A DNA stretch of 64,000 nucleotides from Streptosporangium album (GTDB lineage: Bacteria > Actinomycetota > Actinomycetes > Streptosporangiales > Streptosporangiaceae). The notes below the pieces were generated by a model that saw nothing but the letters and a program-made list of their open reading frames with translations, made no database searches and was not told where the DNA came from. The number at the start of each line of letters is the position of its first letter. Within the stretch, counting starts at the first letter, position 1. Location of the stretch: positions 1,364,001 through 1,428,000 of the forward strand of contig NZ_JACHJU010000001.1 in NCBI RefSeq assembly GCF_014203795.1, read 5' to 3'. Shown one piece after another: positions 52,293 to 61,609 of this stretch. The position numbers were made by a program, and so were the translations under genes.

Positions 52293-52778
52293 TCACCGCC
52301 TCCGAAGCGCGGCCGACTCGGCCGCGGCGCGCATGATCGCCCGCCGGATGGGTTCATAGCCGGTGCACCGGCAGATGTTGGACTCGACCAGGCCGTGTAC
52401 CCGTTCCGGATCGTCGCCGATCGTGGGGTCGGCCTCCAGGGCGCCTGCCGCCACCATCAAAAAGCCCGGTGTGCAGAAACCGCACTGCAGGGCGTGCTCG
52501 GCGGAGAAGGCCCGTTGAAGCGGATGCGGCTCGCCGTCAGGCCCCGCCAAGCCTTCAACGGTGCGTACTGACCTGCCATCGCACTGTACGGCAAGCATGA
52601 GGCATGAACGTACGGCCTTGCCGTCCACCAGCACTGTGCAGGCCCCGCAGACGCCGTGTTCGCAACCGAGGTGTGTACCCGTCAGCCGGCAGTTCTCGCG
52701 CAGTACATCGGCCAAGATGCGTCGCGGCTCGACATCCAGCGGGTAGTCGTCGCCGTTGACCGTAAGTGTGATCTTCAC
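52293..52778 (-). CDS. Molybdenum hydroxylase small subunit, two [2Fe-2S] clusters
   Basis: 161 aa. The plant-ferredoxin-type cluster ligands are in CEHGVCGACTVLVDG...SC and the second, helical cluster in CGFCTPG and NICRCTGYEPI. It carries electrons from the molybdenum site to the FAD subunit in xanthine-oxidase-family enzymes. The GTG at 52778 overlaps the stop of the FAD subunit gene. Last gene of a three-gene operon transcribed leftward (large, medium, small). Confidence 0.93.
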   Translation of the reverse strand: MKITLTVNGDDYPLDVEPRRILADVLRENCRLTGTHLGCEHGVCGACTVLVDGKAVRSCLMLAVQCDGRSVRTVEGLAGPDGEPHPLQRAFSAEHALQCGFCTPGFLMVAAGALEADPTIGDDPERVHGLVESNICRCTGYEPIRRAIMRAAAESAALRRR

Positions 52779-53677
52779 TGAAGGACTCCCTCCGCCGCTT
52801 GTCGCAGCGTTCGGCCGACCAGGACGGCGATGACTTGCCGCCGGTATTCCGGGTCGGCGTATGGCTCGGCGAGAGGAGCGGCGTCCTGATCGGCGGCGAT
52901 CCGGCCGGCGCGGACGAATGGGTGACCGCCGGGCAGCCGGTTGCCGACCGCCGGGACGGTGATCTCGCAGCCGATCAGGACCTGTTCGGCGGCGTGGGCC
53001 CGAATCGGCCGGTCGGCGCAGTTGACCAGGCCGATCCTCGCGTCGCTGATCAGTCCGTCGTGCACGGTGAGCGTGGCGGCAACGGCCACCTGGGCGAAGC
53101 AGAAATGCGTCCGCCGATGCTCGATGAAGCCGACCCCGGTGTCGTCTGCGGGCAGCGGGAACCGCACCGAGGTGATGAGTTCATCTCGTGCGCGCGCGGT
53201 CTGGAGAGGGCCGCGGAAGTAGTCACGGGCCGCGATCTCGCGGGCGCCGCCGGTACTGCGTACCTCGATCGCGGCGTCGAGCGCGAGGGCGATCGCGCAC
53301 CACTCCGATGCCGGATGCGCCCAGGCGAGGCTGCCCACCATCGTGCCGCAGGCGCGGATGGGCGGGTGGGCGATGTTGACGGCGGCGAGCGCGAACAGCC
53401 TGCCGAGCGGACCCGGCACGGCCTGCGGGGACTCGAAGACGCCGTGGCGGACAAGCGCGCCGATCTCGACCGTGCCGTCGTTCACGCTCAGGCGGTCGAG
53501 CTCGGCGACACGGTTGATGTCGACCACCAGGTCGGGGCGGATCCGCTGCAGGTGCATCTCCAGGATCAGGCTCTGGCCGCCGGCGAGGACGCGGACGTCG
53601 TGCCGGGTGGCGCCGAGGGCGTTCAGGGCCTCGTCCACGGTACGAGGTGCGACGTAGTCGAAGGCTGCGGGTTTCAA
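52775..53677 (-). CDS. Molybdenum hydroxylase FAD-binding (medium) subunit
   Basis: 300 aa. FAD-binding VLAGGQSLILEMHLQRIRPD and the ACGTMVGSLAWAHPASEW segment mark the CoxM/CutM type, with a C-terminal CO-dehydrogenase-flavoprotein domain (IGLVNCADRPIRAHAAEQ). The start is taken as the TTG at 53677, whose bases overlap the large-subunit stop (TTGA) and which has GAGGGGG upstream; the longer frame to 53716 lies inside the previous gene. Confidence 0.9.
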   Translation of the reverse strand: MKPAAFDYVAPRTVDEALNALGATRHDVRVLAGGQSLILEMHLQRIRPDLVVDINRVAELDRLSVNDGTVEIGALVRHGVFESPQAVPGPLGRLFALAAVNIAHPPIRACGTMVGSLAWAHPASEWCAIALALDAAIEVRSTGGAREIAARDYFRGPLQTARARDELITSVRFPLPADDTGVGFIEHRRTHFCFAQVAVAATLTVHDGLISDARIGLVNCADRPIRAHAAEQVLIGCEITVPAVGNRLPGGHPFVRAGRIAADQDAAPLAEPYADPEYRRQVIAVLVGRTLRQAAEGVLQ

Positions 53678-55989
53678 CGGGCCCCCTCGTACTTCGCGGC
53701 GCGCGCCGCGCGCCACACGACGTCCGGGGTCAGCGGCATCTGCAGCAGGCCGGGGTCGGCGATCTGGAGCGCGTCGGCCACGGCGTTGACGATCGCCGCG
53801 GGTGTGCCGATGCAGCCCGACTCACCCGCTCCCTTGGCGCCCAGCGGCGTACTCGGGCTCGGGGTGCAGGTCTCCTTGACCTCGATGGGCGGGACCTCGG
53901 TTGCGGTCGGCAGAAGGTAGTCCAGCAGGCCGCCCGCCAGCAGCGGCACACTGTCGTCTCCGTAGGGGATGCCCTCGTACAGGGCCTGGCCGATCCCCTG
54001 GACGGCCGAACCGAATGCCTGCCCGCGTACTACCGCCGGGTTGAGCACGACTCCGCAGTCGTCCACGGCGACCAGTCGTAGCACGCGGACGGTGCCGAGT
54101 TCCGGATCGACCTCGGCGACGGCGGCGTGGGCGCCGAACGGAAAGCCCATGCCCGACTCGAACCGGTCGTCGACGCTGAGCGGTCCGGTGGCCTTCACCA
54201 GTTCCGCCAGGTCCATGGCGGCCGAGCCGTCCCGGACGTGGCGGACCGAGCCGTCGGACCACTCCACCTCCTCGACCGGCGTCCCCCACAAGTCCGCGGC
54301 CCGCTCGCGTGCCTGGTCGATGAGCAGGGCGGAGGCGTGGCACAGGGCCGCCCCGTCGACCTGCGCCGAACGACTGGCGAAGGAACCCAGGCCCTCGGGC
54401 TGTGCGTCGGTGTCTCCCTCGATCAGCCGTACCCGGCTCTCGTCGACGCCGAGGGTCGCGGCGACCAGCGCGGGAAAGGTTGTCTCATGGCTCTGCCCGC
54501 TAGGTGCCGCGCCGCACCGGGCGGTGATCGTGCCGTCCTCGTGCGCTTCGATGCCGGCGAAGTCGTGTAGTCCCCCCGGTTCTCCGCCGGAGCGTTCCAC
54601 GTAGCAGGACAGGCCGATGCCCAGCGGCAGGGCGTGCGGGTCATGCCTGCGGCGTGTCTGCTCGGCCCGCCACGTGTCGTAGCCGATGGTCTCCAACGCC
54701 ACGTCGAGGGCGGCGGCGTAGTTCCCGCTGTCGTAGCACCGGCCGGTGGGAGTCTGGTACGGGAAGCCTTCGGCCGGGATGAAGTTGCGTCGCCGCAACT
54801 CCGCCGGGTCCAGCCCGAGTCGGCGGGCCAACAGGTCCATCGACCGCTCCAACGCGATCGTCGCCTCCGGCCGGCCGGCACCGCGATACGGGTAGGTCAC
54901 CATCGTGTTGGTCAGCACCGAGCGCACGGAGGCGTGAACCCGCGGTGTGGTGTACGGCCCGGTGGCCATCCAGGCCGTCTGCATGGGCAGGCCCACCCCG
55001 AGATGAGGGTAGGCGCCCACGTCGGCGTCGATCTGCAGTTCGTAGGCGAGCAGGTGCTCGTCGGCGTCGGCGGCGAGCCGGACCTGCTGGTCCTGGCCCC
55101 GCCCGCGGGTTGCGGCCGTCATGGACTCCAGACGGTCCTCGATCCAGCGCACGGGCCGCCCTAGCATCACCGCCAGGTAGACCACCGTGACGAACTCCGG
55201 AAACGCCGCGCTCTTGGAACCGAACGCGCCGCCGGTATCAGGCACCACCACGCGGATCCGGTCGACCGGCAGTCCCAGCAGCGCCGCCAGTTCTCGCCGC
55301 AGCCGGTGAGGCATCTGATGCCCCGACCACACTGTCAACCGCCCGTCCTGTTCGGGGACGGCGAGGATCGTCCGGCACTCCATCGGCGTCGGCATCAGGA
55401 GTTGCTGGCGGTAGCGGGCCTCGACGACGGCGGCCGCCTCCTGCCATACCGTCTCATCGATCGGTGTCCCGGTCTCTCCCCGGAACGCGGTGTTGCTCAG
55501 CCCGTCGAACAGCAGAACCGAGTCGGCGGCGGCGGCGGAGGGCGTCACCACGGTCGGCAGCGGATCGATCCGGACGGCGACCTCGGCGGCTCCGTCCTCG
55601 GCCCGGTAGCGGTCCTCTCCCACGACAACCGCGACGGCCTCTCCCGCATACCGCACACGGTCCTTCGCCAACGCCGGCCATTCACGTCCGGCGACCGCCT
55701 CAGCGGTGGACAGCTTCGCGAGCAGCGTATGAGGCACCGGCGGCAGATCCTGCAGGCGCGCGGCAGCGTGCGCACACGCGGGTAGCCCGGACAGATCCGC
55801 CGCCGACCACGCCCCGGCCACTCCCGGCACCTCTCGGGCGGCTGCGCAGTCCACGTCGCGTACGACACCGTGCGCGATCCTGCTTCTGACAAAGACCGCA
55901 TCCAGGCAACCCGGCACCGCCATATCCGCGACGAACCGGCCACGGCCGGTTAGCAGCCGCCGGTCCTCGCGCCTGGCCCACTGCTCCAA
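53674..55989 (-). CDS. Xanthine-oxidase-family molybdopterin (large) subunit
   Basis: 771 aa from a TTG at 55989 (GGGGGATC upstream). It begins at RREDRRLLTGRGRFVADM. The ring-binding PDTGGAFGSKSA, the form-II signature YPYRGAGRPEA (not the CO-oxidising A-Y-R-C-S-F-R), and the catalytic glutamate loop LGAKGAGESGCIGTPAAI are present. So it is a molybdenum hydroxylase but not a true CO dehydrogenase; aromatic heterocycles such as purines, nicotinate or pyridine compounds are likely substrates. Accessory maturation genes are not in view. Confidence 0.9.
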   Translation of the reverse strand: MEQWARREDRRLLTGRGRFVADMAVPGCLDAVFVRSRIAHGVVRDVDCAAAREVPGVAGAWSAADLSGLPACAHAAARLQDLPPVPHTLLAKLSTAEAVAGREWPALAKDRVRYAGEAVAVVVGEDRYRAEDGAAEVAVRIDPLPTVVTPSAAAADSVLLFDGLSNTAFRGETGTPIDETVWQEAAAVVEARYRQQLLMPTPMECRTILAVPEQDGRLTVWSGHQMPHRLRRELAALLGLPVDRIRVVVPDTGGAFGSKSAAFPEFVTVVYLAVMLGRPVRWIEDRLESMTAATRGRGQDQQVRLAADADEHLLAYELQIDADVGAYPHLGVGLPMQTAWMATGPYTTPRVHASVRSVLTNTMVTYPYRGAGRPEATIALERSMDLLARRLGLDPAELRRRNFIPAEGFPYQTPTGRCYDSGNYAAALDVALETIGYDTWRAEQTRRRHDPHALPLGIGLSCYVERSGGEPGGLHDFAGIEAHEDGTITARCGAAPSGQSHETTFPALVAATLGVDESRVRLIEGDTDAQPEGLGSFASRSAQVDGAALCHASALLIDQARERAADLWGTPVEEVEWSDGSVRHVRDGSAAMDLAELVKATGPLSVDDRFESGMGFPFGAHAAVAEVDPELGTVRVLRLVAVDDCGVVLNPAVVRGQAFGSAVQGIGQALYEGIPYGDDSVPLLAGGLLDYLLPTATEVPPIEVKETCTPSPSTPLGAKGAGESGCIGTPAAIVNAVADALQIADPGLLQMPLTPDVVWRAARAAKYEGAR

Positions 55990-56094
55990 GGCGATCCCCC
56001 AACACCGACTCGATCGGTCAAGCCCGTAGCGCTCCCTACTGGCATTCCACAGCCAAGCCCGTTCAACCCTTCACGCTCGGGGAAACTCACTCAG

Positions 56095-56365
56095 CACACG
56101 GCAGATCGGCCAGCACAGCGTGGGAACGCCGCGCTCATCATCCAGACCGCGCTGCAGCTCGGGCTCCCCACGCGGGCGGCCGTGATCGCCGTCGCCACCG
56201 CCCTGCAGGAATCCGGGCTGCGCAACCTCCCCCACGGCCACCTGGACTCCCTCGGGCTGTTCCAGCAGCGCCCCTCACAAGGCTGGGGCACCCGCGAGCA
56301 GATCCTCGACCCCACCTACGCCGCGCGCAGGTTGTACAAGCGGCTCACCGCCGTACGCGCGCCAG
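56095..56365 (+). pseudogene. Remnant of a lytic-transglycosylase-like secreted protein
   Basis: In one frame: NAALIIQTALQLGLPTRAAV, IAVATALQESGLRNLPHGHL, DSLGLFQQRPSQGWGTREQI, LDPTYAARRLYKRLTAV. This is the catalytic-like E-S core of a family of small lysozyme-like proteins common in actinomycetes. The start with signal peptide and the end with the usual W-x-x-x-P-L-T motif are absent. After 56365 the frame is only antisense to the zinc-finger gene. Dead fragment. Confidence 0.65.
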
Positions 56366-56447
56366 CATCCGCTCCGTCGAACTCTCGTGCACCTTCGCGC
56401 TTCCACCCGCCTCCCCAGGGCACCGCGGGCCGGGCGCAGCAGCTCGG

Positions 56448-56804
56448 TCACCCGCCACCCAGGCGTTCGGCCCAGTCGGCGGGTACCCGCCCGGCGGGCC
56501 CGGGGACGGGCTGGTCGACGGGGCGGCTCTCCGGCGGCGCCAACGCGGGCCCGGACTCGTGGAACTTCGAGGTGGTGTAGTCCCAGAACCACTCCTCGCC
56601 CGGTTCGAAACTGCGGATCACCGGGTGTCCCGTCTCCCTGGCGTGCGCCGTGGCGTGCTTGGACGGCGAGTCGTCGCAGCAACCTATGTGGCCGCAGAGG
56701 GCGCAACGCCGCAGGTGCACCCACCATCCGCCAGTCGCGTCGCACTCGACGCAGCCAGTGCCGCTCGGCGGAACGGCGAGGTCGATCACTTGCTCAAGGC
56801 TCAT
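56448..56804 (-). CDS. UBP-type zinc finger protein
   Basis: 118 aa. The Cys/His ligands are in CVECDATGGWWVHLRRCALC, GHIGCCDDSPSKHATAHARE and TGHPVIRSFEPGEEWFWDY, the ZnF-UBP fold that in eukaryotes binds the ubiquitin tail; bacterial versions have no such partner and unknown roles. The ATG overlaps the histidine kinase stop (ATGA at 56801), so it is the third gene of a coupled signalling operon. The C-terminal 40 residues are Pro-rich. Confidence 0.88.
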   Translation of the reverse strand: MSLEQVIDLAVPPSGTGCVECDATGGWWVHLRRCALCGHIGCCDDSPSKHATAHARETGHPVIRSFEPGEEWFWDYTTSKFHESGPALAPPESRPVDQPVPGPAGRVPADWAERLGGG

Positions 56805-58258
56805 GACAACTCCTCAGGAGTGTTGAGGTCGGCGGGAGACAGCGGGAGGCGGACCTGGAAACGGGTATCGCCGGGCACGGACTCGACCCGCAGGTCACCG
56901 CCGTGCCGGCCGACGACGATGCGCCAGGAGATGTCCAGGCCCAGCCCGGTGCCCTCGCCGACGGGTTTGGTCGTGAAGAAAGGGTCGAAGATGCGGTCGC
57001 GGATCTCAGGAGGCACGCCGGGGCCGGTGTCGCCGATCTCGACCAGCAGGCGGTCGCCGTCCCGTGCGGTGCGGACGATCAGCGTGCCGTCGGCGTCCGT
57101 GCCGCCCATGGCGGAGAGCGCGTTGTCGACGAGGTTGGTCCACACCTGGTTGAGCTCGCGGGGGCACGACGGAATCTCGGGCAGCGTGCGGTCGTAGTCC
57201 TTGACCACGCTGACGCGCGCCCCGATCTTCTGCGAGAGCATGACCAGCGTGCTGTCGAGCAGGTCGTGTACGTCGGTGTGCTGGTATGGCGCGCGGTCGA
57301 GTTGCGCGTAGTGCTTCGCCGCGTCGACCAGGGCGGAGATGCGGGTGGTCGAGTCCTCGATCTCGTCGAGGAGGAGTTCGGTCTCGACGGTGCAGTTCAG
57401 CCAGCGCACGGCCGCGGCGAGCGCGTCCGGGGGCACGGCCGCGGCGATCCGGTCCAGCCAGGGGGTGTCGAGACCGGCCTGCACGAACGTGGGCGCGAGC
57501 TGCCATCCGTCGGCGATGCCGTGTTCGTCCAGCCAGTCTGTCAGGACGTCCTCCCGGTCCGAGGCCTCCAGCGGGCTGAGGGCGGGGGCCCGTGCGGCGA
57601 GTTCGGCGGTGTCTTCCTGAATCCTGGTCAGCGCGTCGACACTGTCCCGCCGGATCGGGCCGGCCGCGATGTCGCCGAGCCCGTGGCGCATTCCGGCCAC
57701 CCGCTCCCGGAGTTCGGCGGTGGCCCGCACCGCGGCGGCGGCCGGGTTGTTGAGCTCGTGCGTGAGCCCGGCCGCCAGCGACCCGAGGGCCAGCAGGCGC
57801 TCGCGCTGGCCGATCGCCTGCTGGGTGTTCTTGGTCCCGAAGAACAGCCCCTCCAGCAGATGGACGGCCATCGGGAACCAGTCGCGCATGATCTCCGCGA
57901 AGGTCTCCGCAGGCAGGACGAAGAACCGGGAGGGCTCGGTGACCCGCATCGAGTTGTTGTAGACCTGTGGCACCTGGTCGCCCAGGTACGCCTGGAAGGC
58001 CCCGGCGTACACGCCGCGCGTGGAGGTGCGGTTGACGTCCACGTCTTCGCCGCCGACGCGGCGTGAGAGCACCACCGTGCCCTCGAAGAGGACGTACAGG
58101 TACGCGGCCGAGTCGCCCTCCCGGTAGACCGTGCCCAGGTCGGACCACTCCGCCCGGCCATCCCGGCACAGCCGGGCGAGCTGGTCGTCGGAGAGCTTCT
58201 CAAAAAGGAACAGGGAGCGCAGCTCTTCCTCGTCGCAGTGTGTCCCGGGCCGGGTCAT
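56801..58258 (-). CDS. Histidine kinase with N-terminal cyclic-nucleotide-binding domain
   Basis: 485 aa from the ATG at 58258. The first 150 residues are a cNMP-binding jelly roll (LFLFEKLSDDQLARLCRDGR, VYREGDSAAYLYVLFEGTVV). A kinase core follows with H-box LAAGLTHELNNPAAAAVRAT, N-box ELNQVWTNLVDNALSAMGG and G-boxes GDTGPGVPPEI and GEGTGLGLDISWRI. There is no membrane segment, so it senses an internal signal. Its start overlaps the stop of the response-regulator fusion gene, making the pair a clear two-component system. Confidence 0.92.
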   Translation of the reverse strand: MTRPGTHCDEEELRSLFLFEKLSDDQLARLCRDGRAEWSDLGTVYREGDSAAYLYVLFEGTVVLSRRVGGEDVDVNRTSTRGVYAGAFQAYLGDQVPQVYNNSMRVTEPSRFFVLPAETFAEIMRDWFPMAVHLLEGLFFGTKNTQQAIGQRERLLALGSLAAGLTHELNNPAAAAVRATAELRERVAGMRHGLGDIAAGPIRRDSVDALTRIQEDTAELAARAPALSPLEASDREDVLTDWLDEHGIADGWQLAPTFVQAGLDTPWLDRIAAAVPPDALAAAVRWLNCTVETELLLDEIEDSTTRISALVDAAKHYAQLDRAPYQHTDVHDLLDSTLVMLSQKIGARVSVVKDYDRTLPEIPSCPRELNQVWTNLVDNALSAMGGTDADGTLIVRTARDGDRLLVEIGDTGPGVPPEIRDRIFDPFFTTKPVGEGTGLGLDISWRIVVGRHGGDLRVESVPGDTRFQVRLPLSPADLNTPEELS

Positions 58259-59931
58259 GACTGCTCCAGATAGCGGTGCACGAGCATGACGGCCATGGCC
58301 CCCTCGCCGACCGCGGAGGCGACCCGTTTGGCGGACTCGGCCCGCACGTCGCCCGCCGCGAACACGCCCGGCACGCTGGTCTCCAGGTGGTATGGCGGCC
58401 GGTCCAGCGTCCATCCGGCGGGCGGGCGCCCGTCCGGCGACAGGTCGGGGCCGGTCAGGACGGACCCGTGCGGGTCCCTGAGCACCGTGCCGTCCAGCCA
58501 GTCGGTCAACGGCGCGGCCCCGATGAACACGAACATCCACTGGGCCTCCACGATCTCGGTCTCTCCGCTCACCGTGTTGCGCAGCGTCAGCTTCTCCAGA
58601 TGCTCCGTACCGTGGACGGCCTCCACGACGGTGTCGGTGCGCACCGAGATCACCGGGGACTCCATGACCCGCTGGAGAAGGTAGTGCGACATCGAGGCGG
58701 CCGGCGATGACCCGCGCACCACCAAGGTGACGGACTTGGCACCCCGGGCAAGGAACATCGCGGCCTGGCCGGCCGAGTTCGCCCCGCCAGCGATGTACAC
58801 GTCCTGACCCTGGCACGCGGGAGCCTCGGTCAGGGCTGATCCGTAGTACACCCCGCGCCCGGTCAACTCGGTGACGCCCGGCACGTCCAGCTGCCGATAC
58901 GACACGCCCGTCGCCAGGATCACGCAGTGCGCGGAGACCTCGGAACCGTCCGAGAACCGGAGTACGCGTGCCGCGCCCCGCACCTCCAGCGCGGTGACCT
59001 GGCGCGCCGTCAGCAACTCGGCCCCGAACTTCACCGCCTGACGCCGCGCCCGGTCGGTGAGCTGTGCCCCGGAGACGCCGTCGGGGAAACCGAGGTAGTT
59101 CTCGATGCGCGAGCTCTGACCTGCCTGACCGCCGATCGCCTCGCGCTCGACCAGGACCGTCCGCAGCCCTTCGGAGGCCCCATACACGGCCGAGCCCAGG
59201 CCGGCCGGTCCGCCGCCGACGATGACGAGGTCGTAGAAGTCGGCCGCCGGAGTCGTCGACAGCCCCACCCGGCCCGCCAGTTCACGCTCCTCGGGCTCCA
59301 CGAGCGCGGTGCCGTCCGGGGTGACCACCAGCGGCAGCCGAAGCCCGTCCTGGCCCGCGGCGTGGAGCAGGCGCCGGCCTTCCGGTTCGTCGGACGAGTA
59401 CCAGCGGTAGGGAACCTGGTTGCGGGCCAGGAACTCCCGGATCTGCGAGGAGCGTGCCGACCAGCGGTGACCGACCACTTTGGTGGTGGGCGTCTCCTTG
59501 CCGTCGGTGACCCGCCAGGACTCCAGCAGGTCGTCCACCACCGGATAGAGCTTCTCCTCCGGCGGGGCCCACGGCTTGAGCAGGTAGTGGTCGAGGTCGA
59601 CGACGTTGATGGCGTCGATCGCGGCGCCGGTGTCGGCATAGGCGGTGAGCAGCACGCGCCGGGCGCCGGGGAACAGGTCGAGGGCCTGCTCCAGGAACTC
59701 GACGCCGTTCATCCGCGGCATGCGGTAGTCGGCCAGGAGCACCGCGACGTGGCTGCCCCGCAATTTCAGCTCGCGCAGAGCCTCCAGCGCCGACTCACCG
59801 GACTCGGCGCGGACCACGCGGTACCGGTCGCCGTAGCGGCGGCGCAGGTCACGGGCGACGGCGCGGGACACCGCCGGGTCGTCGTCCACGGTCAGGATGA
59901 CCGTACGCGCTGCGTCGACGGCCTCCGCCAT
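58255..59931 (-). CDS. Response regulator receiver fused to thioredoxin-reductase-like flavoprotein
   Basis: 558 aa. Residues 1-130 are a receiver domain (ILTVDDDPAVSRAVARDLRR; phosphate-accepting Asp in VLLADYRMPRMNG; Thr in VLLTAYAD; Lys in YLLKPW). A linker of about 80 residues resembles a thioredoxin-like fold without Cys-x-x-Cys. From residue 225 a TrxR-like enzyme follows (LVIVGGGPAGLGSAVYGASE, GQAGQSSRIENYLGFP, VYIAGGANSAGQAAMFLARG, VPGVFAAGDVR). The redox Cys-x-x-Cys of thioredoxin reductases is absent; only PACQGQD is near. So the output is a flavin enzyme, not DNA binding. Confidence 0.92.
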   Translation of the reverse strand: MAEAVDAARTVILTVDDDPAVSRAVARDLRRRYGDRYRVVRAESGESALEALRELKLRGSHVAVLLADYRMPRMNGVEFLEQALDLFPGARRVLLTAYADTGAAIDAINVVDLDHYLLKPWAPPEEKLYPVVDDLLESWRVTDGKETPTTKVVGHRWSARSSQIREFLARNQVPYRWYSSDEPEGRRLLHAAGQDGLRLPLVVTPDGTALVEPEERELAGRVGLSTTPAADFYDLVIVGGGPAGLGSAVYGASEGLRTVLVEREAIGGQAGQSSRIENYLGFPDGVSGAQLTDRARRQAVKFGAELLTARQVTALEVRGAARVLRFSDGSEVSAHCVILATGVSYRQLDVPGVTELTGRGVYYGSALTEAPACQGQDVYIAGGANSAGQAAMFLARGAKSVTLVVRGSSPAASMSHYLLQRVMESPVISVRTDTVVEAVHGTEHLEKLTLRNTVSGETEIVEAQWMFVFIGAAPLTDWLDGTVLRDPHGSVLTGPDLSPDGRPPAGWTLDRPPYHLETSVPGVFAAGDVRAESAKRVASAVGEGAMAVMLVHRYLEQS

Positions 59932-60265
59932 GTTTCACCTCCGGGACTTGTCAGCTCACGGTACGGCCCGCGCCGCGGACCACGTGGCCGACCTCGTTCG
60001 GTTGGTGGAGCGCGACAGCGCGCGAGGCACTGTCGACCCCGACCACGTCGTACCCACCCACTTCCGCCGGGCACCACGATCCACTCCCCCGGCGCCCCCC
60101 GACGGCATCCACGACGGCAAGTCTCGCCACACTACAGCGCGACGCGATCACACCTGGCCTGGCAGCGCACGACCGCCAGCCCCTGCGCGCACAGCGGGGC
60201 TGCGGATCAGAGTTGGGCGCCTTCCTCGGCGCACGGTCCACTGTGGTCCCACAGGCGGCGGGACG
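59932..60265. other. 334-bp gap with no recognised gene
   Basis: Lies upstream of the response-regulator fusion gene and downstream of the E2 gene, all on the minus strand. It must hold the promoter of the signalling operon and the end of the E1-E2 operon. I see short palindromes such as GCGCGACAGCGCGC but no convincing terminator, promoter or ORF. Confidence 0.4.
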
Positions 60266-61606
60266 TCATGCCAGGATCTGGACGGGGTTCTCGACCAGAG
60301 CGAGGAAGGTCCGCATCCACTCCGCCGCCACCACTCCGTCGACCGGGCGGTGGTCCACCGAGAGGGTCACCCGCATCGTCGTCCCGACCTTTAATTCGCC
60401 GTCCTCGACGACCGGCTCCTGGCGCGCGGCGCCGACGGCGAGGATCGCGGCGTGGGGCGGGTTGATGATCGCGGCGAACTCCTCGGTGCCGTACATGCCG
60501 AGGTTCGTCACCGTGAGCGTGCCGCCTTCCAGCTCGTCCTGGCGCAGCCTGCCCGTCTTGGCGCGGTCGGCGTAGTCCTTGACCGTCGCGGTGACCGCGG
60601 TGACCGTCATCCGGTCCGCGCCCCTCAGCACGGGCGTCACCAGGCCCTGCGGGGTCGCGACGGCCATCGCCAGGTCGACCGAGGTGAACTGTCTGATGGC
60701 GTCCTGGGTCCAGATCACGTTCATCGCGGGGACCAGCGTGTGCGCTCGTGCGGCGGCCTTGAGTACCAGGTCGTTGACGGAGATCTTCGTGGTGCCGCCA
60801 TCGTTGAGCTGCCGCCGCAGGTCGAGCAGCTTGTCGACGCGGGCCGTACCACGCAGGTAGAAGTGCGGCGCCGTCCGCTTGCTCTCGGCGAGCCGGGCGG
60901 CGATGGCCCTGCGGATCCGCGAGTGTGGCGTGTCGGTGTGCGTTCTGTCAGCCACGACGACCGCCGGCGCGAGCGCGGGCCCGTGTGCGCGCACCGCAAC
61001 GTTGGTGGGTGCCGGGGTTGGCGAGGGGATTGTCGCTGCCTCGCGGTCGGCCGCCTCCGCTGCCTTGCGGGCCGCGGCCGCCTCCACGTCCTTACGGACG
61101 ACTCTGCCGTTCGGCCCGCTTCCGGGAATCTCCTCAACCGGGATTCCGGCCTGCCTGGCCAGCCGACGCGCCAGTGGGCTGGCGAAGATCCGCGGTCCCG
61201 CGGCATGCCCGCCGGAACGGGCGGTGCCCCCGGTGTCAGGACCGCCGGCGGCCTGCTCGGCCGTGCGAGCCGCGTCCGGCGCCTCGCGTCGTTCCGGGTC
61301 CTTGACCGCCTCCGCGGCGGCCACGCCCATGTCGGCGAGGAGGGCGTCGAGGTTGTCCACTTTTTCACCGGGGTCGCCGATCACCGCGATGGGATCCCCG
61401 ACCTCCACCGCGGCGCCCTCCGGCACCAGGGTCTTCACGATGACGCCGTCCGCCTCGGCCTCCACGTCCACCACGGCCTTCTCGGTCTCGATGGTGGCGA
61501 TCACGTCGCTCGCCGCGAACGGGCTGTTCTCCGTGACGGACCAGCCCTGGAGGACCGCCTCCGCCGCGTTGGCCGCCACCTCGGGCATGCGCAGGATTCT
61601 GGCCAT
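60266..61606 (-). CDS. 2-oxoacid dehydrogenase E2 (dihydrolipoamide acyltransferase)
   Basis: 446 aa. One lipoyl domain carries the lipoate lysine in TIETEKAVVDVEAEADG (Lys43). A peripheral-subunit-binding domain (IFASPLARRLARQAGIPVEE, GSGPNGRVVRKDV) follows, then the catalytic domain with the active-site His in LSVDHRPVDGVVAAEWM. It moves the acyl group from E1 to CoA. It lies three bases after the E1 gene and is surely co-translated. No E3 gene is near; the general lipoamide dehydrogenase is probably used. Confidence 0.93.
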   Translation of the reverse strand: MARILRMPEVAANAAEAVLQGWSVTENSPFAASDVIATIETEKAVVDVEAEADGVIVKTLVPEGAAVEVGDPIAVIGDPGEKVDNLDALLADMGVAAAEAVKDPERREAPDAARTAEQAAGGPDTGGTARSGGHAAGPRIFASPLARRLARQAGIPVEEIPGSGPNGRVVRKDVEAAAARKAAEAADREAATIPSPTPAPTNVAVRAHGPALAPAVVVADRTHTDTPHSRIRRAIAARLAESKRTAPHFYLRGTARVDKLLDLRRQLNDGGTTKISVNDLVLKAAARAHTLVPAMNVIWTQDAIRQFTSVDLAMAVATPQGLVTPVLRGADRMTVTAVTATVKDYADRAKTGRLRQDELEGGTLTVTNLGMYGTEEFAAIINPPHAAILAVGAARQEPVVEDGELKVGTTMRVTLSVDHRPVDGVVAAEWMRTFLALVENPVQILA

Positions 61607-61609
61607 CGG

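Noticed and set aside
53674-55989. Aerobic CO dehydrogenase large subunit (coxL)
   Set aside because: The form-I signature A-Y-R-C-S-F-R is replaced by Y-R-G-A-G-R, so a CO dehydrogenase name would be misleading.
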